Source of the DNA: Streptomyces sp. CB02009
GTDB lineage: Bacteria > Actinomycetota > Actinomycetes > Streptomycetales > Streptomycetaceae
Assembly: GCF_001905825.1 (NCBI RefSeq)
Contig: NZ_LIVV01000005.1
Span: forward strand, 62,001 to 126,000
Direction: 5' to 3'
DNA length: 64,000 nt
Numbering within the stretch: position 1 is the stretch's first letter; each line of letters starts with the position of its first letter. The notes under the pieces are model-generated. The model was not told the DNA's origin and made no database searches. It saw only the letters and a program-made list of their open reading frames with translations. The translations under genes and the position numbers were made by a program. Of the stretch, positions 15,684 to 23,619 are shown in pieces.

Positions 15684-17009
15684 TCAGATCTGACCGTCCT
15701 CCAGCATCTCCGTCACGAGCGCCGCGATCTGGGAGCGCTCGGAGCGGGTGAGGGTGACATGGGCGAAGAGCGGATGCCCCTTCAGTTTCTCGACCACGGC
15801 GACGACTCCGTCGTACCGGCCGACCCTGAGGTTGTCCCGCTGGGCGACGTCATGGGTCAGAACGACCCTCGAATTCGCCCCGATTCGGGACAGAACGGTC
15901 AACAGGACGTTCCGCTCCAGGGACTGGGCCTCGTCCACGATGACGAACGCGTCGTGGAGCGAACGGCCCCGGATGTGGGTGAGCGGCAGGACCTCCAGCA
16001 TCCCGCGGCCGAGGACCTCCTCCACCACCTCACGGCTCGCGACCGAGGACAGCGTGTCGAAGACGGCCTGAGCCCACGGGCTCATCTTCTCCGCCTCGCT
16101 GCCCGGCAGGTAGCCGAGCTCCTGGCCGCCGACCGCGTACAGCGGACGGAAGACCATCACCTTCTGGTGCTGACGGCGCTCCAGGACCGCCTCCAGGCCC
16201 GCGCAGAGCGCGAGCGCGGACTTGCCGGTGCCGGCCCGGCCGCCCATGGAGATGATGCCGACGTCCGGGTCGAGGAGCAGGTCCAGCGCGATCCGCTGCT
16301 CGGCGCTGCGGCCGCGGAGCCCGAAGGCCTCCCGGTCGCCGCGGACCAGCCGCACGTTCCCCTCGGCGGTGACCCGGCCGAGCGCCTTGCCCCGCTCGGA
16401 CTGGAGCACCAGGCCCGTGTGGACCGGGAGCTCGGCGGCCTCCGGCACGTACAGCGACTCCTGGTCGTAGAGCAGGTCGACCTGCTCTCCGGAGAGCGCC
16501 AGATCGGACATCCCGGTCCAGCCGTTGGCGTCCGTGATGGCCAGTTCGGCCCGGTACTCCTCGGCGAGGAGTCCGACCGACGAGGCCTTGATGCGCAGCG
16601 GCAGGTCCTTGGAGACGACCGTGACGTCGTACCCCTCCGCCTGGAGGTTGCGCGCGACCGCGAGGATCCGTGAGTCGTTGTCCCCCAACCTGTAGCCGGC
16701 GGGCAGGATGCCGGGGTCGGAATGGTTGAGTTCGACACGCAGGGTGCCGCCCAGGTCCCCCACGGGGAGCGGGGCGTCCAGGCGTCCGTACCGGACCCGG
16801 AAGTCGTCCAGGAGGCGCAGGGCCTGCCGGGCGAAGTAGCCGAGCTCGGGATGGTGCCGCTTGGCCTCAAGCTCCGTCACCACGACGATCGGGAGCACGA
16901 CCTCGTGCTCCTCGAACCGGGAGACGGCGTTGGGGTCGGCCAGCAGGACGCTGGTGTCGAGAACATAGGTGCGCCGGTCGGAAAGGCGGCGCTTCGTGCT
17001 GGTCACCAC
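15684..17009 (-). CDS. PIN-PhoH ATPase
   Basis: A 441-residue protein with an N-terminal PIN-like RNase domain (about 10-150, starting YVLDTSVLLADP with the first metal-binding Asp) and a C-terminal PhoH/RecA-like ATPase domain (about 240-430: GRAGTGKSALAL as Walker A and FVIVDEAQSLE as Walker B). This is the PhoH2-type architecture, for which the mycobacterial member unwinds and cleaves RNA. It therefore probably acts in RNA turnover or stress response in the cytoplasm. It is monocistronic, with 326 bp of non-coding DNA upstream and a hairpin downstream. Confidence 0.9.
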   Translation of the reverse strand: MVTSTKRRLSDRRTYVLDTSVLLADPNAVSRFEEHEVVLPIVVVTELEAKRHHPELGYFARQALRLLDDFRVRYGRLDAPLPVGDLGGTLRVELNHSDPGILPAGYRLGDNDSRILAVARNLQAEGYDVTVVSKDLPLRIKASSVGLLAEEYRAELAITDANGWTGMSDLALSGEQVDLLYDQESLYVPEAAELPVHTGLVLQSERGKALGRVTAEGNVRLVRGDREAFGLRGRSAEQRIALDLLLDPDVGIISMGGRAGTGKSALALCAGLEAVLERRQHQKVMVFRPLYAVGGQELGYLPGSEAEKMSPWAQAVFDTLSSVASREVVEEVLGRGMLEVLPLTHIRGRSLHDAFVIVDEAQSLERNVLLTVLSRIGANSRVVLTHDVAQRDNLRVGRYDGVVAVVEKLKGHPLFAHVTLTRSERSQIAALVTEMLEDGQI

Positions 17010-17296
17010 GGATGGACAGACCCCCTCGGAAGACCCCTGTGAGGTCGGGGTGCGACGGAACCGGTGTCGCTGCGGATTGGGACCGGGTTCGGGCCACCGT
17101 GCACGGGCCGAACCACGGCCCTCCGCTTCTCCCGTACGTGTCCCGCACGGTCGTCCTGGTGCAAGGGGCCTCCCGGGTGGCGGTCTCCGTGCCGCTCACT
17201 TCACCAGGGATATGCCCTCTAACAGGCTCTGCCATGCCATGGCATATGACGACGTGTTCGTGAACACGAGGTGATCGGTTCCGATCGCTTCCGATC
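17010..17296. other. Intergenic region upstream of phoH with nested palindromes
   Basis: No gene is supported here. CGTGTTC-GT-GAACACG at 17253-17268 is a perfect 7-bp dyad. GATCGG-TT-CCGATC at 17273-17286 shares sequence with CCGATCG-CTTC-CGATCGG at about 17281-17298. TGCCATGCCATGGCAT near 17231 is also self-complementary. The cluster could contain operators for phoH or form part of a processing or termination structure beyond uppS. Confidence 0.45.
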
Positions 17297-17320
17297 GGTC
17301 CCCGGGGTGCTCCGGGGACC
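17297..17320. terminator. Hairpin terminator after the prenyl transferase gene
   Basis: GGTCCCCGG (17297-17305) pairs perfectly with CCGGGGACC (17312-17320) around a 6-nt loop, 15 bp beyond the stop of the minus-strand gene. Confidence 0.7.
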
Positions 17321-17335
17321 GTCCGCATCCGGGGA

Positions 17336-18097
17336 TCAGGTTCCGTAGCGCCGGTGCCGGGCGGCGTAGTCGCGCAGCGCCCGCAGGAAGTCGACCTTGC
17401 GGAAGGCCGGCCAGTGCACTTCACAGAAGTAGTACTCGGAATGGGCGCTCTGCCACAGCATGAATCCGGACAGCCGCTGCTCGCCGCTGGTGCGGATCAC
17501 CAGGTCCGGGTCGGGCTGACCGCGCGTGTAGAGGTGCTCCGAGATGTGCTCGACGTCGACGATCTCGGCGAGCTCCTCGAAGCTCGTGCCGCGCTCGGCG
17601 TGCTCCAGGAGCAGCGAGCGGACCGCGTCCGCGATCTCCTGCCGGCCGCCGTAGCCCACGGCCACGTTCACGAGTATCCCCGTGTTGTCGTGGGTGGACT
17701 GCTCGGCCTCCTTGAGCACCGACTGCGTACGGGCGGGCAGCAGGTCCATGGTGCCGACGTGGTGGACGCGCCAGCGGCCGTCGGCGGCCAGCGCCCGCAC
17801 GGCGTTCTCGATGATGCCGAGCAGCGGGACGAGCTGCTCCTCGGGCCGGTTCAGGTTGTCCGTGGAGAGCATCCAGAGCGTGACGACCTCGACGTCGGTC
17901 TCGGCACACCAGCCGAGCAGCTCCTGGATCTTGTCCGCGCCCGCCTTGTGGCCCTGCTCGGGCGTCCCGCCGGAGGCCTTGGCCCAGCGGCGGTTCCCGT
18001 CGAGGATGACCCCGATGTGCTTGGGCACCTGGTCATGGTCGAGGCGGCCTTCCACCCGGCGTGCGTAGAGCCCGTACACCAGGTCGCGCAGGTTCAC
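17336..18097 (-). CDS. uppS: Isoprenyl transferase (cis-prenyl transferase, UppS family)
   Basis: A 253-residue cytosolic enzyme. The hallmark VILDGNRRWAK (about 30-40) contains the catalytic Asp and the diphosphate-binding Arg residues. WMLSTDNLNRPEEQ and, near the C-terminus, RTSGEQRLSGF followed by WQSAHSEYYF are the other conserved blocks. It condenses isopentenyl diphosphate in cis onto an allylic primer, giving undecaprenyl diphosphate for peptidoglycan carriers or a shorter Z-prenyl diphosphate. Actinobacteria usually have two paralogues, so chain length cannot be assigned. It is divergent from the aldo/keto reductase. ATG or GTG 18097 is the family N-terminus (NLRDLVYGLYARRVEG). Confidence 0.93.
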   Translation of the reverse strand: MNLRDLVYGLYARRVEGRLDHDQVPKHIGVILDGNRRWAKASGGTPEQGHKAGADKIQELLGWCAETDVEVVTLWMLSTDNLNRPEEQLVPLLGIIENAVRALAADGRWRVHHVGTMDLLPARTQSVLKEAEQSTHDNTGILVNVAVGYGGRQEIADAVRSLLLEHAERGTSFEELAEIVDVEHISEHLYTRGQPDPDLVIRTSGEQRLSGFMLWQSAHSEYYFCEVHWPAFRKVDFLRALRDYAARHRRYGT

Positions 18098-18225
18098 TGT
18101 TCTTTACCTCTCCATGCAGCGGCAGGCCCGCCGTGCCGCGGCGGTCCGCAAGCCGCCACACTACTGCGGACGGGCGACAGGCTCCCAGCCCGGGACTGTC
18201 ACAAGTCCGTGATAAGCAGAGATAC

Positions 18226-19263
18226 GTGACTGATTCCCCCCTGTACCGCGCCTCCGCGGACCGCTATGACTCCATGGAGTACCGCCGCTCGGGCCGCAGC
18301 GGCCTCAAGCTTCCCGCGATCTCCCTCGGCCTCTGGCACAACTTCGGCGACGACCGCGCGCTCGACACCCAGCGGGCGATCCTGCGCCGCGCCTTCGACC
18401 TCGGCGTCACCCACTTCGACCTGGCGAACAACTACGGGCCGCCGCCCGGCTCCGCCGAGCTCAACTTCGGCAAGCTCTTCGCCCAGGACTTCGCGCCCTA
18501 CCGCGACGAGCTGATCATCTCCACCAAGGCTGGGTACGAGATGCACCCCGGCCCGTACGGCGAGTGGGGCTCCCGCAAGTACCTGCTGTCCTCGCTCGAC
18601 GCCTCCCTGAACCGGATGGGCCTCGACCACGTCGACATCTTCTACTCGCACCGCTTCGACCCGCACACCCCGCTCGAGGAGACGATGGGGGCCCTGGCCT
18701 CCGCCGTCCAGCAGGGCAAGGCGCTGTACGTGGGTGTCTCCTCGTACAACAGCGAGCAGACCGCCGAGGCCGCGCGGATCCTGCGCGAGATGGGTGTCCC
18801 GGCCCTCATCCACCAGCCCTCGTACTCGATGATCAACCGCTGGACCGAGGAGGACGGCCTCCTCGACACGCTGGAGGCGGCCGGCATGGGCTGCATCTCC
18901 TTCGTGCCGCTGGCGCAGGGGCTGCTCACCAACAAGTACCTGAAGGGAATCCCGGAGGGCTCGCGGGCCACCCAGGGCAAGTCCCTCGACCCGAACCTGC
19001 TCTCCGACGAGGTGCTGCGGCGCCTGCGCGGTCTCGCGGACATCGCGGGCCGCCGCGGGCAGTCGCTGGCGCAGCTGGCGCTGTCGTGGGTGCTGCGCGA
19101 CGAGCGGATGACCTCGGCGCTGATCGGCGCGTCCAGCGTCGCCCAGCTGGAGGAGAACGTGGCGGCTCTCGCGGCCGCGCCGCTGACCGCCGACGAGCTG
19201 GTGGAGATCGACTCGTTCGCCGTGGACACCCAGGGCACGAACATCTGGGCCGGCCGGGGCTGA
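18226..19263 (+). CDS. Aldo/keto reductase (YghZ/L-glyceraldehyde 3-phosphate reductase type)
   Basis: A 345-residue NADPH-dependent oxidoreductase with the (beta/alpha)8 fold. The N-terminus YRRSGRSGLKLPAISLGLW is typical of the AKR14/YghZ group. The catalytic tetrad can be traced as Asp in FDLANNYG, Tyr in the same loop, Lys in ISTKAGYEM and His in FYSHRFDP. The late motif GASSVAQLEENVAAL binds the adenosine 2'-phosphate. It probably reduces small aldehydes such as methylglyoxal or L-glyceraldehyde 3-phosphate. GTG 18226 is chosen; the ATG about 45 nt downstream (MEYRRSGRSG) is possible. It has its own promoter in the 128-bp gap shared with uppS. Confidence 0.9.
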   Translation: MTDSPLYRASADRYDSMEYRRSGRSGLKLPAISLGLWHNFGDDRALDTQRAILRRAFDLGVTHFDLANNYGPPPGSAELNFGKLFAQDFAPYRDELIISTKAGYEMHPGPYGEWGSRKYLLSSLDASLNRMGLDHVDIFYSHRFDPHTPLEETMGALASAVQQGKALYVGVSSYNSEQTAEAARILREMGVPALIHQPSYSMINRWTEEDGLLDTLEAAGMGCISFVPLAQGLLTNKYLKGIPEGSRATQGKSLDPNLLSDEVLRRLRGLADIAGRRGQSLAQLALSWVLRDERMTSALIGASSVAQLEENVAALAAAPLTADELVEIDSFAVDTQGTNIWAGRG

Positions 19264-19278
19264 CGCGCCCGGAGTGAC

Positions 19279-19325
19279 CGGGGGCAGGCCCTGAGGGGAT
19301 CCGGGGCAGGCCCTAGCGGGGATCC
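19279..19325. repeat. Tandem duplication of about 23 bp after the aldo/keto reductase
   Basis: GGGGCAGGCCCTGAGGGGATCC (19281-19302) is followed immediately by GGGGCAGGCCCTAGCGGGGATCC (19303-19325). The two copies differ at the centre only. Confidence 0.7.
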
Positions 19326-19372
19326 GGGAAAGAAAAACGGGCCGGTCCGTGGGGGGGATACGGACCGGCCCG
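19326..19372 (-). terminator. Intrinsic terminator with U-tract on the minus strand
   Basis: A perfect 13-bp stem CGGGCCGGTCCGT (19338-19350) with 19360-19372 and a 9-nt loop. Read on the minus strand the stem is followed by TTTTTCTTT, a real U-tract that is rare in this genome. It therefore ends a leftward transcript: either the prepilin peptidase mRNA, whose stop is 300 bp away, or a separate small RNA. It can also serve the aldo/keto reductase from the other side. Confidence 0.8.
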
Positions 19373-19671
19373 AGGGGGGGTTTCCACCATAACCCTTCGA
19401 TAGTCGTGTTGCGCGCCAGGTACGCCGAACGAACCTCGACGAATTCCCCGGATCCCAGGCGGGACAAGGGGTACAGGCCGCTGTGGCGGGTTTGCGCCCC
19501 GGCGCGGCGGCGGAGTTCCGTCCCTCCGAAGAGGGACCTCCCGGACCGGGCGCCACGTTGACGCGGCAGCCGCGCGGGACCGCCTTCCGGCAGGTCAGCA
19601 CCCGGACGCACGGGGAGGCGGGCCGCCGCCGTCACGGCGGGCGACAGGCCGGTGACCGGCGGGCACCACGC
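19373..19671. other. Non-coding gap between the minus-strand terminator and the prepilin peptidase gene
   Basis: About 300 bp without a convincing gene. The part from 19380 to 19470 is clearly less GC-rich than its surroundings and feeds into the U-tract terminator on the minus strand, so it may encode a small RNA or a short peptide. 19515-19550 holds a small GTCCCTC/GAGGGAC hairpin. Confidence 0.4.
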
Positions 19672-20409
19672 TCACGGAAGGGCGGTGAACGCCCCGAGGA
19701 GGAGCCCGAGCAGCCCGCCCGCGAGCATGAACGGGCCGAAGGGGATCGCCGAGGAGCGGTCGGCGCGGCGCAGGAGGACGAGCCCGACGCCGTACACCGC
19801 GCCGAGCAGGAACCCCGCGAAGGCCCCGGCGAAGAGCACGCCCCAGCCGTACCAGCCGAGGGCCGCGCCGAGCGGCAGCGCCAGCTTGACGTCGCCCAGA
19901 CCGAGCTGGCCCGGGTTGATCAGGTGGAGCACCAGATAGGCGCCGCCCAGCGCGAGCGCGCCGAGCAGCGCGTGCAGCCAGGAGCCCGCGTCGTACGGCA
20001 GGAGCTCGGCGACACCGAGGAGCAGCGGCACCGCGGCGGCCAGCGGCAGGGTGAGGGCGTCCGGAAGCCGGTGCACGCGCGCGTCGACGGTGGCGAGGAG
20101 CACGGCGAAGGGGACGCCGAGCAGCCAGACCGCGAGCTCGGGCCGGGGCCCGCCGGTGGCGGCGGCGAGCACGGCGCAGACGAGGGCGGTGAGCAGCGGT
20201 GCCGTGCGCGGGCTCCCGGTCGTGGCGCACTCCTGCCGCCCCGGCCCGCCGAGCCAGCCGCGCGCGGGTCCCGCGAGCGCGTGCCCGACGGGGCAGCGGT
20301 CCCGCCACGGCTCCTCGAAGGCCACGGAGAGCCGGTACGCGGCACGCGGCACGAGCAGCCCGACGGCGGCGCCCCAGAGGGCGGCGAGGGTGATCGTGGT
20401 GACGTACAC
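19672..20409 (-). CDS. Prepilin peptidase (A24 family, TadV-like)
   Basis: A 245-residue polytopic membrane protease with about seven helices. The two catalytic aspartates of the GxGD class are visible: the first in LATVDARVHRLPDALT (about 108-123) and the second in GLGDVKLALPLG (about 173-184). The N-terminal methyltransferase cysteine motifs of bifunctional PilD enzymes are absent. It would cleave class III leader peptides at G|Q in the Flp pilin and TadE-like proteins encoded at 26.4-31.6 kb, which lack a peptidase gene of their own. It starts with GTG 20409, divergent from the DUF192 gene. Confidence 0.88.
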   Translation of the reverse strand: MYVTTITLAALWGAAVGLLVPRAAYRLSVAFEEPWRDRCPVGHALAGPARGWLGGPGRQECATTGSPRTAPLLTALVCAVLAAATGGPRPELAVWLLGVPFAVLLATVDARVHRLPDALTLPLAAAVPLLLGVAELLPYDAGSWLHALLGALALGGAYLVLHLINPGQLGLGDVKLALPLGAALGWYGWGVLFAGAFAGFLLGAVYGVGLVLLRRADRSSAIPFGPFMLAGGLLGLLLGAFTALP

Positions 20410-20450
20410 GGAGCCGACCCTAGGCGTGGCGGGCCGCTACGGTCTGGCGC

Positions 20451-20825
20451 ATGGGGAAATGGGCGGACGTGACGGGGACGCTGGCGACCGACGCGGTCCG
20501 GGAGGTGCCGCTGGAGGTGGCGGCCTCGTACCGCGCGCGGCGGCGGGGGCTGCTCGGGCGGGACGGGATCGCCGGGGCGATGCTCATCGTCCGCACGAAC
20601 AGCGTGCACACCTTCGGGATGCGGTTCGCGATCGACGTGGCCTATCTGGACCGCTCGTTCACGGTCCGCTCCGTCGTCACGATGCGGCCGGGACGGCTGG
20701 GCATGATCCGGCCGCGCGGCCGGCACGTCCTGGAGGCGGAGGCGGGCGCGATGGCCGGCTGGGGCCTGCGGCCGGGGGTACGCGTGCGCGTGGACGTCAC
20801 GGCGGACCCGAACCGAGCAGGGTGA
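20451..20825 (+). CDS. DUF192 family protein
   Basis: A 124-residue protein matching the DUF192 beta-barrel: LEVAASYRARRRGLLGRDGI, then MLIVRTNSVHTFGMRFAIDV with the conserved HTFGM core, FTVRSVVTMRPGRLG and a terminal VLEAEAGAMAGWGLRPG. The function of the family is unknown. In many bacteria DUF192 genes are near Tad pilus or prepilin peptidase genes, as here. No signal peptide is seen. The last 29 bp overlap tail-to-tail with the mannosyltransferase gene on the other strand. Confidence 0.88.
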   Translation: MGKWADVTGTLATDAVREVPLEVAASYRARRRGLLGRDGIAGAMLIVRTNSVHTFGMRFAIDVAYLDRSFTVRSVVTMRPGRLGMIRPRGRHVLEAEAGAMAGWGLRPGVRVRVDVTADPNRAG

Positions 20826-21942
20826 ACGCCCCGTACACGGCGGAGGCCAGGGCCAGCCCGGCGAGGACCGGCACGGCGGTCCTGACGCGCAGCCGCGCGA
20901 GGGCCACGGCGGGCGGGAGCAGCAGCCCGAACGCGGGCATCATCAGCCGCGGCCGGGAGCCGAAGTACGCGGCGCCGACGAGCGAGACGAACACGACGCC
21001 GACCGTGTAGACGAGCAGCGGCAGCGGCTGCCGCTGCCGTACGCAGAGCACGACCAGCCAGCCGAGCAGCGCGAGCGCCGCGCAGAGCCCGAGGGCGGCG
21101 GGCCACGGCAGACCGGCGATGAACCGGGCGAGGGCGACACCGCCGTCGATGGAGTTGCCCCAGGCGGCCTGGACCTCGAAGTAGGCGGTCGCGCTGCCCT
21201 GGCGGACACCGACGTAGGCGATGTACGCGAGCCAGCCGAGCGGCGCGATCAGGACCCCGGCGACGGTCCGCGGGGGCAGCCGCCGGTCCCGTACGAGCGC
21301 GACGAGTGCGGTGATCCCCAGCGCGGCGATCAGGGCGACGGCCGTCGGCCGGGCGAGCCCCGCCGCCGCGCACAGGGCGCCGGCCAGGATCCAGCGCCCG
21401 CGCAGGACCGCGTACAGGGACCAGGCGGCGAAGGCGGTGAACAGCGTCTCCGTGTAGGCCATCGACTGGACGAACGCGGTCGGGTACACGCCCCAGAGGA
21501 CGGCGAGCAGAAGGCCCGCGCGGGTCCCGAAGGCGTGCGCGCCGCACCGGTACATGCCCCACGCGGCGGCGAGTCCCGCGGTCCAGGAGACCAGCAGCCC
21601 GGCGGTGGCCGCGTCCAGCGGGAGGACGGTGGAGAGGCCCCGCTCCAGGGCCGGGAGGAGCGGGAAGAAGGCCAGGTCGGGGTGGACGTCACCGTTGGGC
21701 AGGGTGGCCTGGTGGCCGTAGCCGTTCTCGGCGATCCGCACGTACCAGACGGAGTCCCAGCGGCCCTTGAGCCGGTGCAGCCCGTCCTCGCCGGTGACGG
21801 CGGAGGCGATCGCGAGGACCGCGAGGCCGATGAGCCGGGTCACGGCGTACCCGCCGACGGCGAGAACGGCGGGGTCGAGGGTACGGAGGGGGCGGAGGGC
21901 ACGGGTGCGACGGCTGAGTGCGGACGGGGACGGCGGGGACAT
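20797..21942 (-). CDS. PIG-V-like glycosyltransferase (GT-C fold mannosyltransferase)
   Basis: A 381-residue integral membrane protein with about ten helices. GRWDSVWYVRIAENGYG in the first external loop matches the WDxxWYxxIAxxGY motif of bacterial PIG-V-like GT-C enzymes, which take mannose from polyprenol-phosphate-mannose. AFFPLLPALERG and SMAYTETLFTAF are further family motifs. Acceptor unknown; cell-envelope glycan or glycoprotein synthesis is likely. The frame is open upstream of 21942, but MSPPSPSALSRRTR is a reasonable cytoplasmic N-terminus. It overlaps the DUF192 gene by 29 bp in convergent orientation. Confidence 0.83.
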   Translation of the reverse strand: MSPPSPSALSRRTRALRPLRTLDPAVLAVGGYAVTRLIGLAVLAIASAVTGEDGLHRLKGRWDSVWYVRIAENGYGHQATLPNGDVHPDLAFFPLLPALERGLSTVLPLDAATAGLLVSWTAGLAAAWGMYRCGAHAFGTRAGLLLAVLWGVYPTAFVQSMAYTETLFTAFAAWSLYAVLRGRWILAGALCAAAGLARPTAVALIAALGITALVALVRDRRLPPRTVAGVLIAPLGWLAYIAYVGVRQGSATAYFEVQAAWGNSIDGGVALARFIAGLPWPAALGLCAALALLGWLVVLCVRQRQPLPLLVYTVGVVFVSLVGAAYFGSRPRLMMPAFGLLLPPAVALARLRVRTAVPVLAGLALASAVYGAFTLLGSGPP

Positions 21943-22033
21943 GCGCCCGATTATCCCGACGGCGCGCCCGGCACCTCCGGGTGGCCCTGCGGGGCGGGGC
22001 ACGGCGGGGCCGGTGCGGCCGGTGCGGCGCGGC

Positions 22034-22453
22034 TCAGCCCCGTGGCCTTATGCGGACGTACCTCGCGGCCATCACGGGACCGAGCTGGTGGACGATGGCG
22101 TGCCCCGGCTCGTGCGGGGAGGGCAGGTCACCGAGGAAGGAGGTGACGATCACCTCGTCGACGCCGAGGACACCGCGACAGCTCTGCTCCTCCAGGAAGG
22201 CGAGCGTGCGGCGCCAGTCGGCCGCGCACGGGGACTCGCCGAGGAACGAGCGGACGGTGTCCTGGACGACGTCCCAGAAGAACACGTGGGGCTGCACACC
22301 GCCCTGGTGGAAGACATGGTTCTCGTACACAGCCCGGAACTCGGGGATCCGGGTGACGAGATCGCTGACCAACTGCGCACTCTGCGCGCTCTGTTCCCGC
22401 TGCGCGCTCTGCAGACCCGGGGCCGCGCCCGGAGTCTCGCCCGTCGTCGTCAT
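22034..22453 (-). CDS. Small conserved hypothetical protein (DUF7674-like)
   Basis: A 139-residue soluble protein. A Gln/Ser/Ala-rich N-terminus containing a short duplication (SAQREQSAQSAQ) is followed by a helical domain, IPEFRAVYENHVFHQGG, then HVFFWDVVQDTVRSFL and an end rich in His and Arg. The PEFxxxYxxH pattern reminds me of the DUF7674 group of short actinobacterial proteins, an assignment I hold loosely. No signal peptide or membrane segment. It stands alone, divergent from the AbiEi/DUF559 gene with 122 bp between them. Confidence 0.7.
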   Translation of the reverse strand: MTTTGETPGAAPGLQSAQREQSAQSAQLVSDLVTRIPEFRAVYENHVFHQGGVQPHVFFWDVVQDTVRSFLGESPCAADWRRTLAFLEEQSCRGVLGVDEVIVTSFLGDLPSPHEPGHAIVHQLGPVMAARYVRIRPRG

Positions 22454-22575
22454 CTGTCCAGAATGCTCCTGCCCGACAGGCTTGTCCCGCCACCTTTGCG
22501 CTTTCCTGACGACGGCTTTCGGCAGGTTTTCCACAGGGGGTGCGATGTGTCCCTCTTCCGTGGATCGTTGGGCGT

Positions 22576-23502
22576 ATGTACGAGTTGGCGATCCTCGCCA
22601 GGGGCGGGATCCTCCTGACGGTCCGGGCGGTCGCGGCGGGCTGGCCGCCGGGCCGCCTGGCACGCCGCCTGCGCCGGGAAGGCTGGCAGCGGATCTGCCG
22701 GGGCGCGTGGGCGGTCCCGGGGAAGGAGGTGGACTGGCGGGTGCGGGCGACGGCGCTCCAGCTCCTGCGTCCGGAGTGGGTGTGCAGCCACGGGACGGCG
22801 GCCCGGCTGCACCGCATCGAGCGGCTGGAGGCGCCGGGAGGGGCGGACCGCCTGGAGTTCACCGCCCCGGCACCGCCCCGCTCGACGGCCGGCGAGGGGA
22901 CCCGGGTGCGCGTCCACGGCACGAGGTTCCTGACGGCCGGCGACGGGTCGATACGGCGGGGCCTGCGGACCACGACCCCGGCGCGGACGGTCAGCGACCT
23001 GATACGGGCGGCCGGCAGCCGGGAGGAGGCCGTGGTGGTCGCCGACTCGGCTCTCGCACGGCGGGCGGTCGAGGGGGTGCGGCGCGCGGCACTCGTCCGC
23101 CGCGAGGACCTCGCCGCCGAACTCGCGGCGCCCCGCCGGGGCGCGCCCCGCGCCCGGTCCTGGCTGCGGCTCGCCGAGCCGGCGTCGGGCTCGCCTGCGG
23201 AGACGGTGGCGCGCCTGCGGATGGGGGACGCCGGCCTGTTCCCGGAGTGCCAGCCGGTCCTGCGGACGGCGGTGGGGCCGCCGCTGCGCCCGGACTTCCT
23301 GTTCCGCGCGCAGGGCCTGGCGGTGGAGGTCGAGGGCTACGCCTTCCACGGCACCCGCCGGGCCCACGAGCGGGACGTGGCCCGTTTCAACGCGCTGCAG
23401 TCCTGCCCGGAGATCAGGCGGGTGCTGCGGTTCACGGCGGGCGAGGTCTTCCGGCATCCGGACCGGATGACGGCCACGATCAGGGCGGCGCTCGCCCTCT
23501 GA
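22576..23502 (+). CDS. AbiEi-type winged HTH fused to a DUF559 (Vsr/PD-(D/E)xK) nuclease-like domain
   Basis: A 308-residue protein. The N-terminus (about 1-60: YELAILARGGILLTVRAVAA, then RRLRREGWQRICRGAWAV) is the short winged HTH typical of type IV antitoxin AbiEi proteins. The C-terminus (about 225-305) is DUF559/Vsr-like: RPDFLFRAQGLAVEVEGYAFHG carries the D...ExE core of PD-(D/E)xK nucleases, followed by ERDVARFNALQ and RVLRFTAGEV. The middle resembles the rest of the AbiEi antitoxin. Such fusions are common in actinobacteria and have no proven role; DNA repair or defence are guesses. No AbiEii toxin gene is adjacent. Confidence 0.78.
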   Translation: MYELAILARGGILLTVRAVAAGWPPGRLARRLRREGWQRICRGAWAVPGKEVDWRVRATALQLLRPEWVCSHGTAARLHRIERLEAPGGADRLEFTAPAPPRSTAGEGTRVRVHGTRFLTAGDGSIRRGLRTTTPARTVSDLIRAAGSREEAVVVADSALARRAVEGVRRAALVRREDLAAELAAPRRGAPRARSWLRLAEPASGSPAETVARLRMGDAGLFPECQPVLRTAVGPPLRPDFLFRAQGLAVEVEGYAFHGTRRAHERDVARFNALQSCPEIRRVLRFTAGEVFRHPDRMTATIRAALAL

Positions 23503-23619
23503 CGAGGAGGGGCAACGAGGCGCACGGTAAAGTCCGTTGGCTGCGACGCGATCACCACGGCAGCATGTCGGCACGCCCCGGCGATCTCCACCAACACCAG
23601 AGAGAATCAGGGAGTTTCG

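Noticed and set aside
17012..17263. 83-codon plus-strand frame upstream of phoH
   Set aside because: No ribosome site, Arg/Pro/Val-rich composition without domain, and it overlaps the phoH promoter region.
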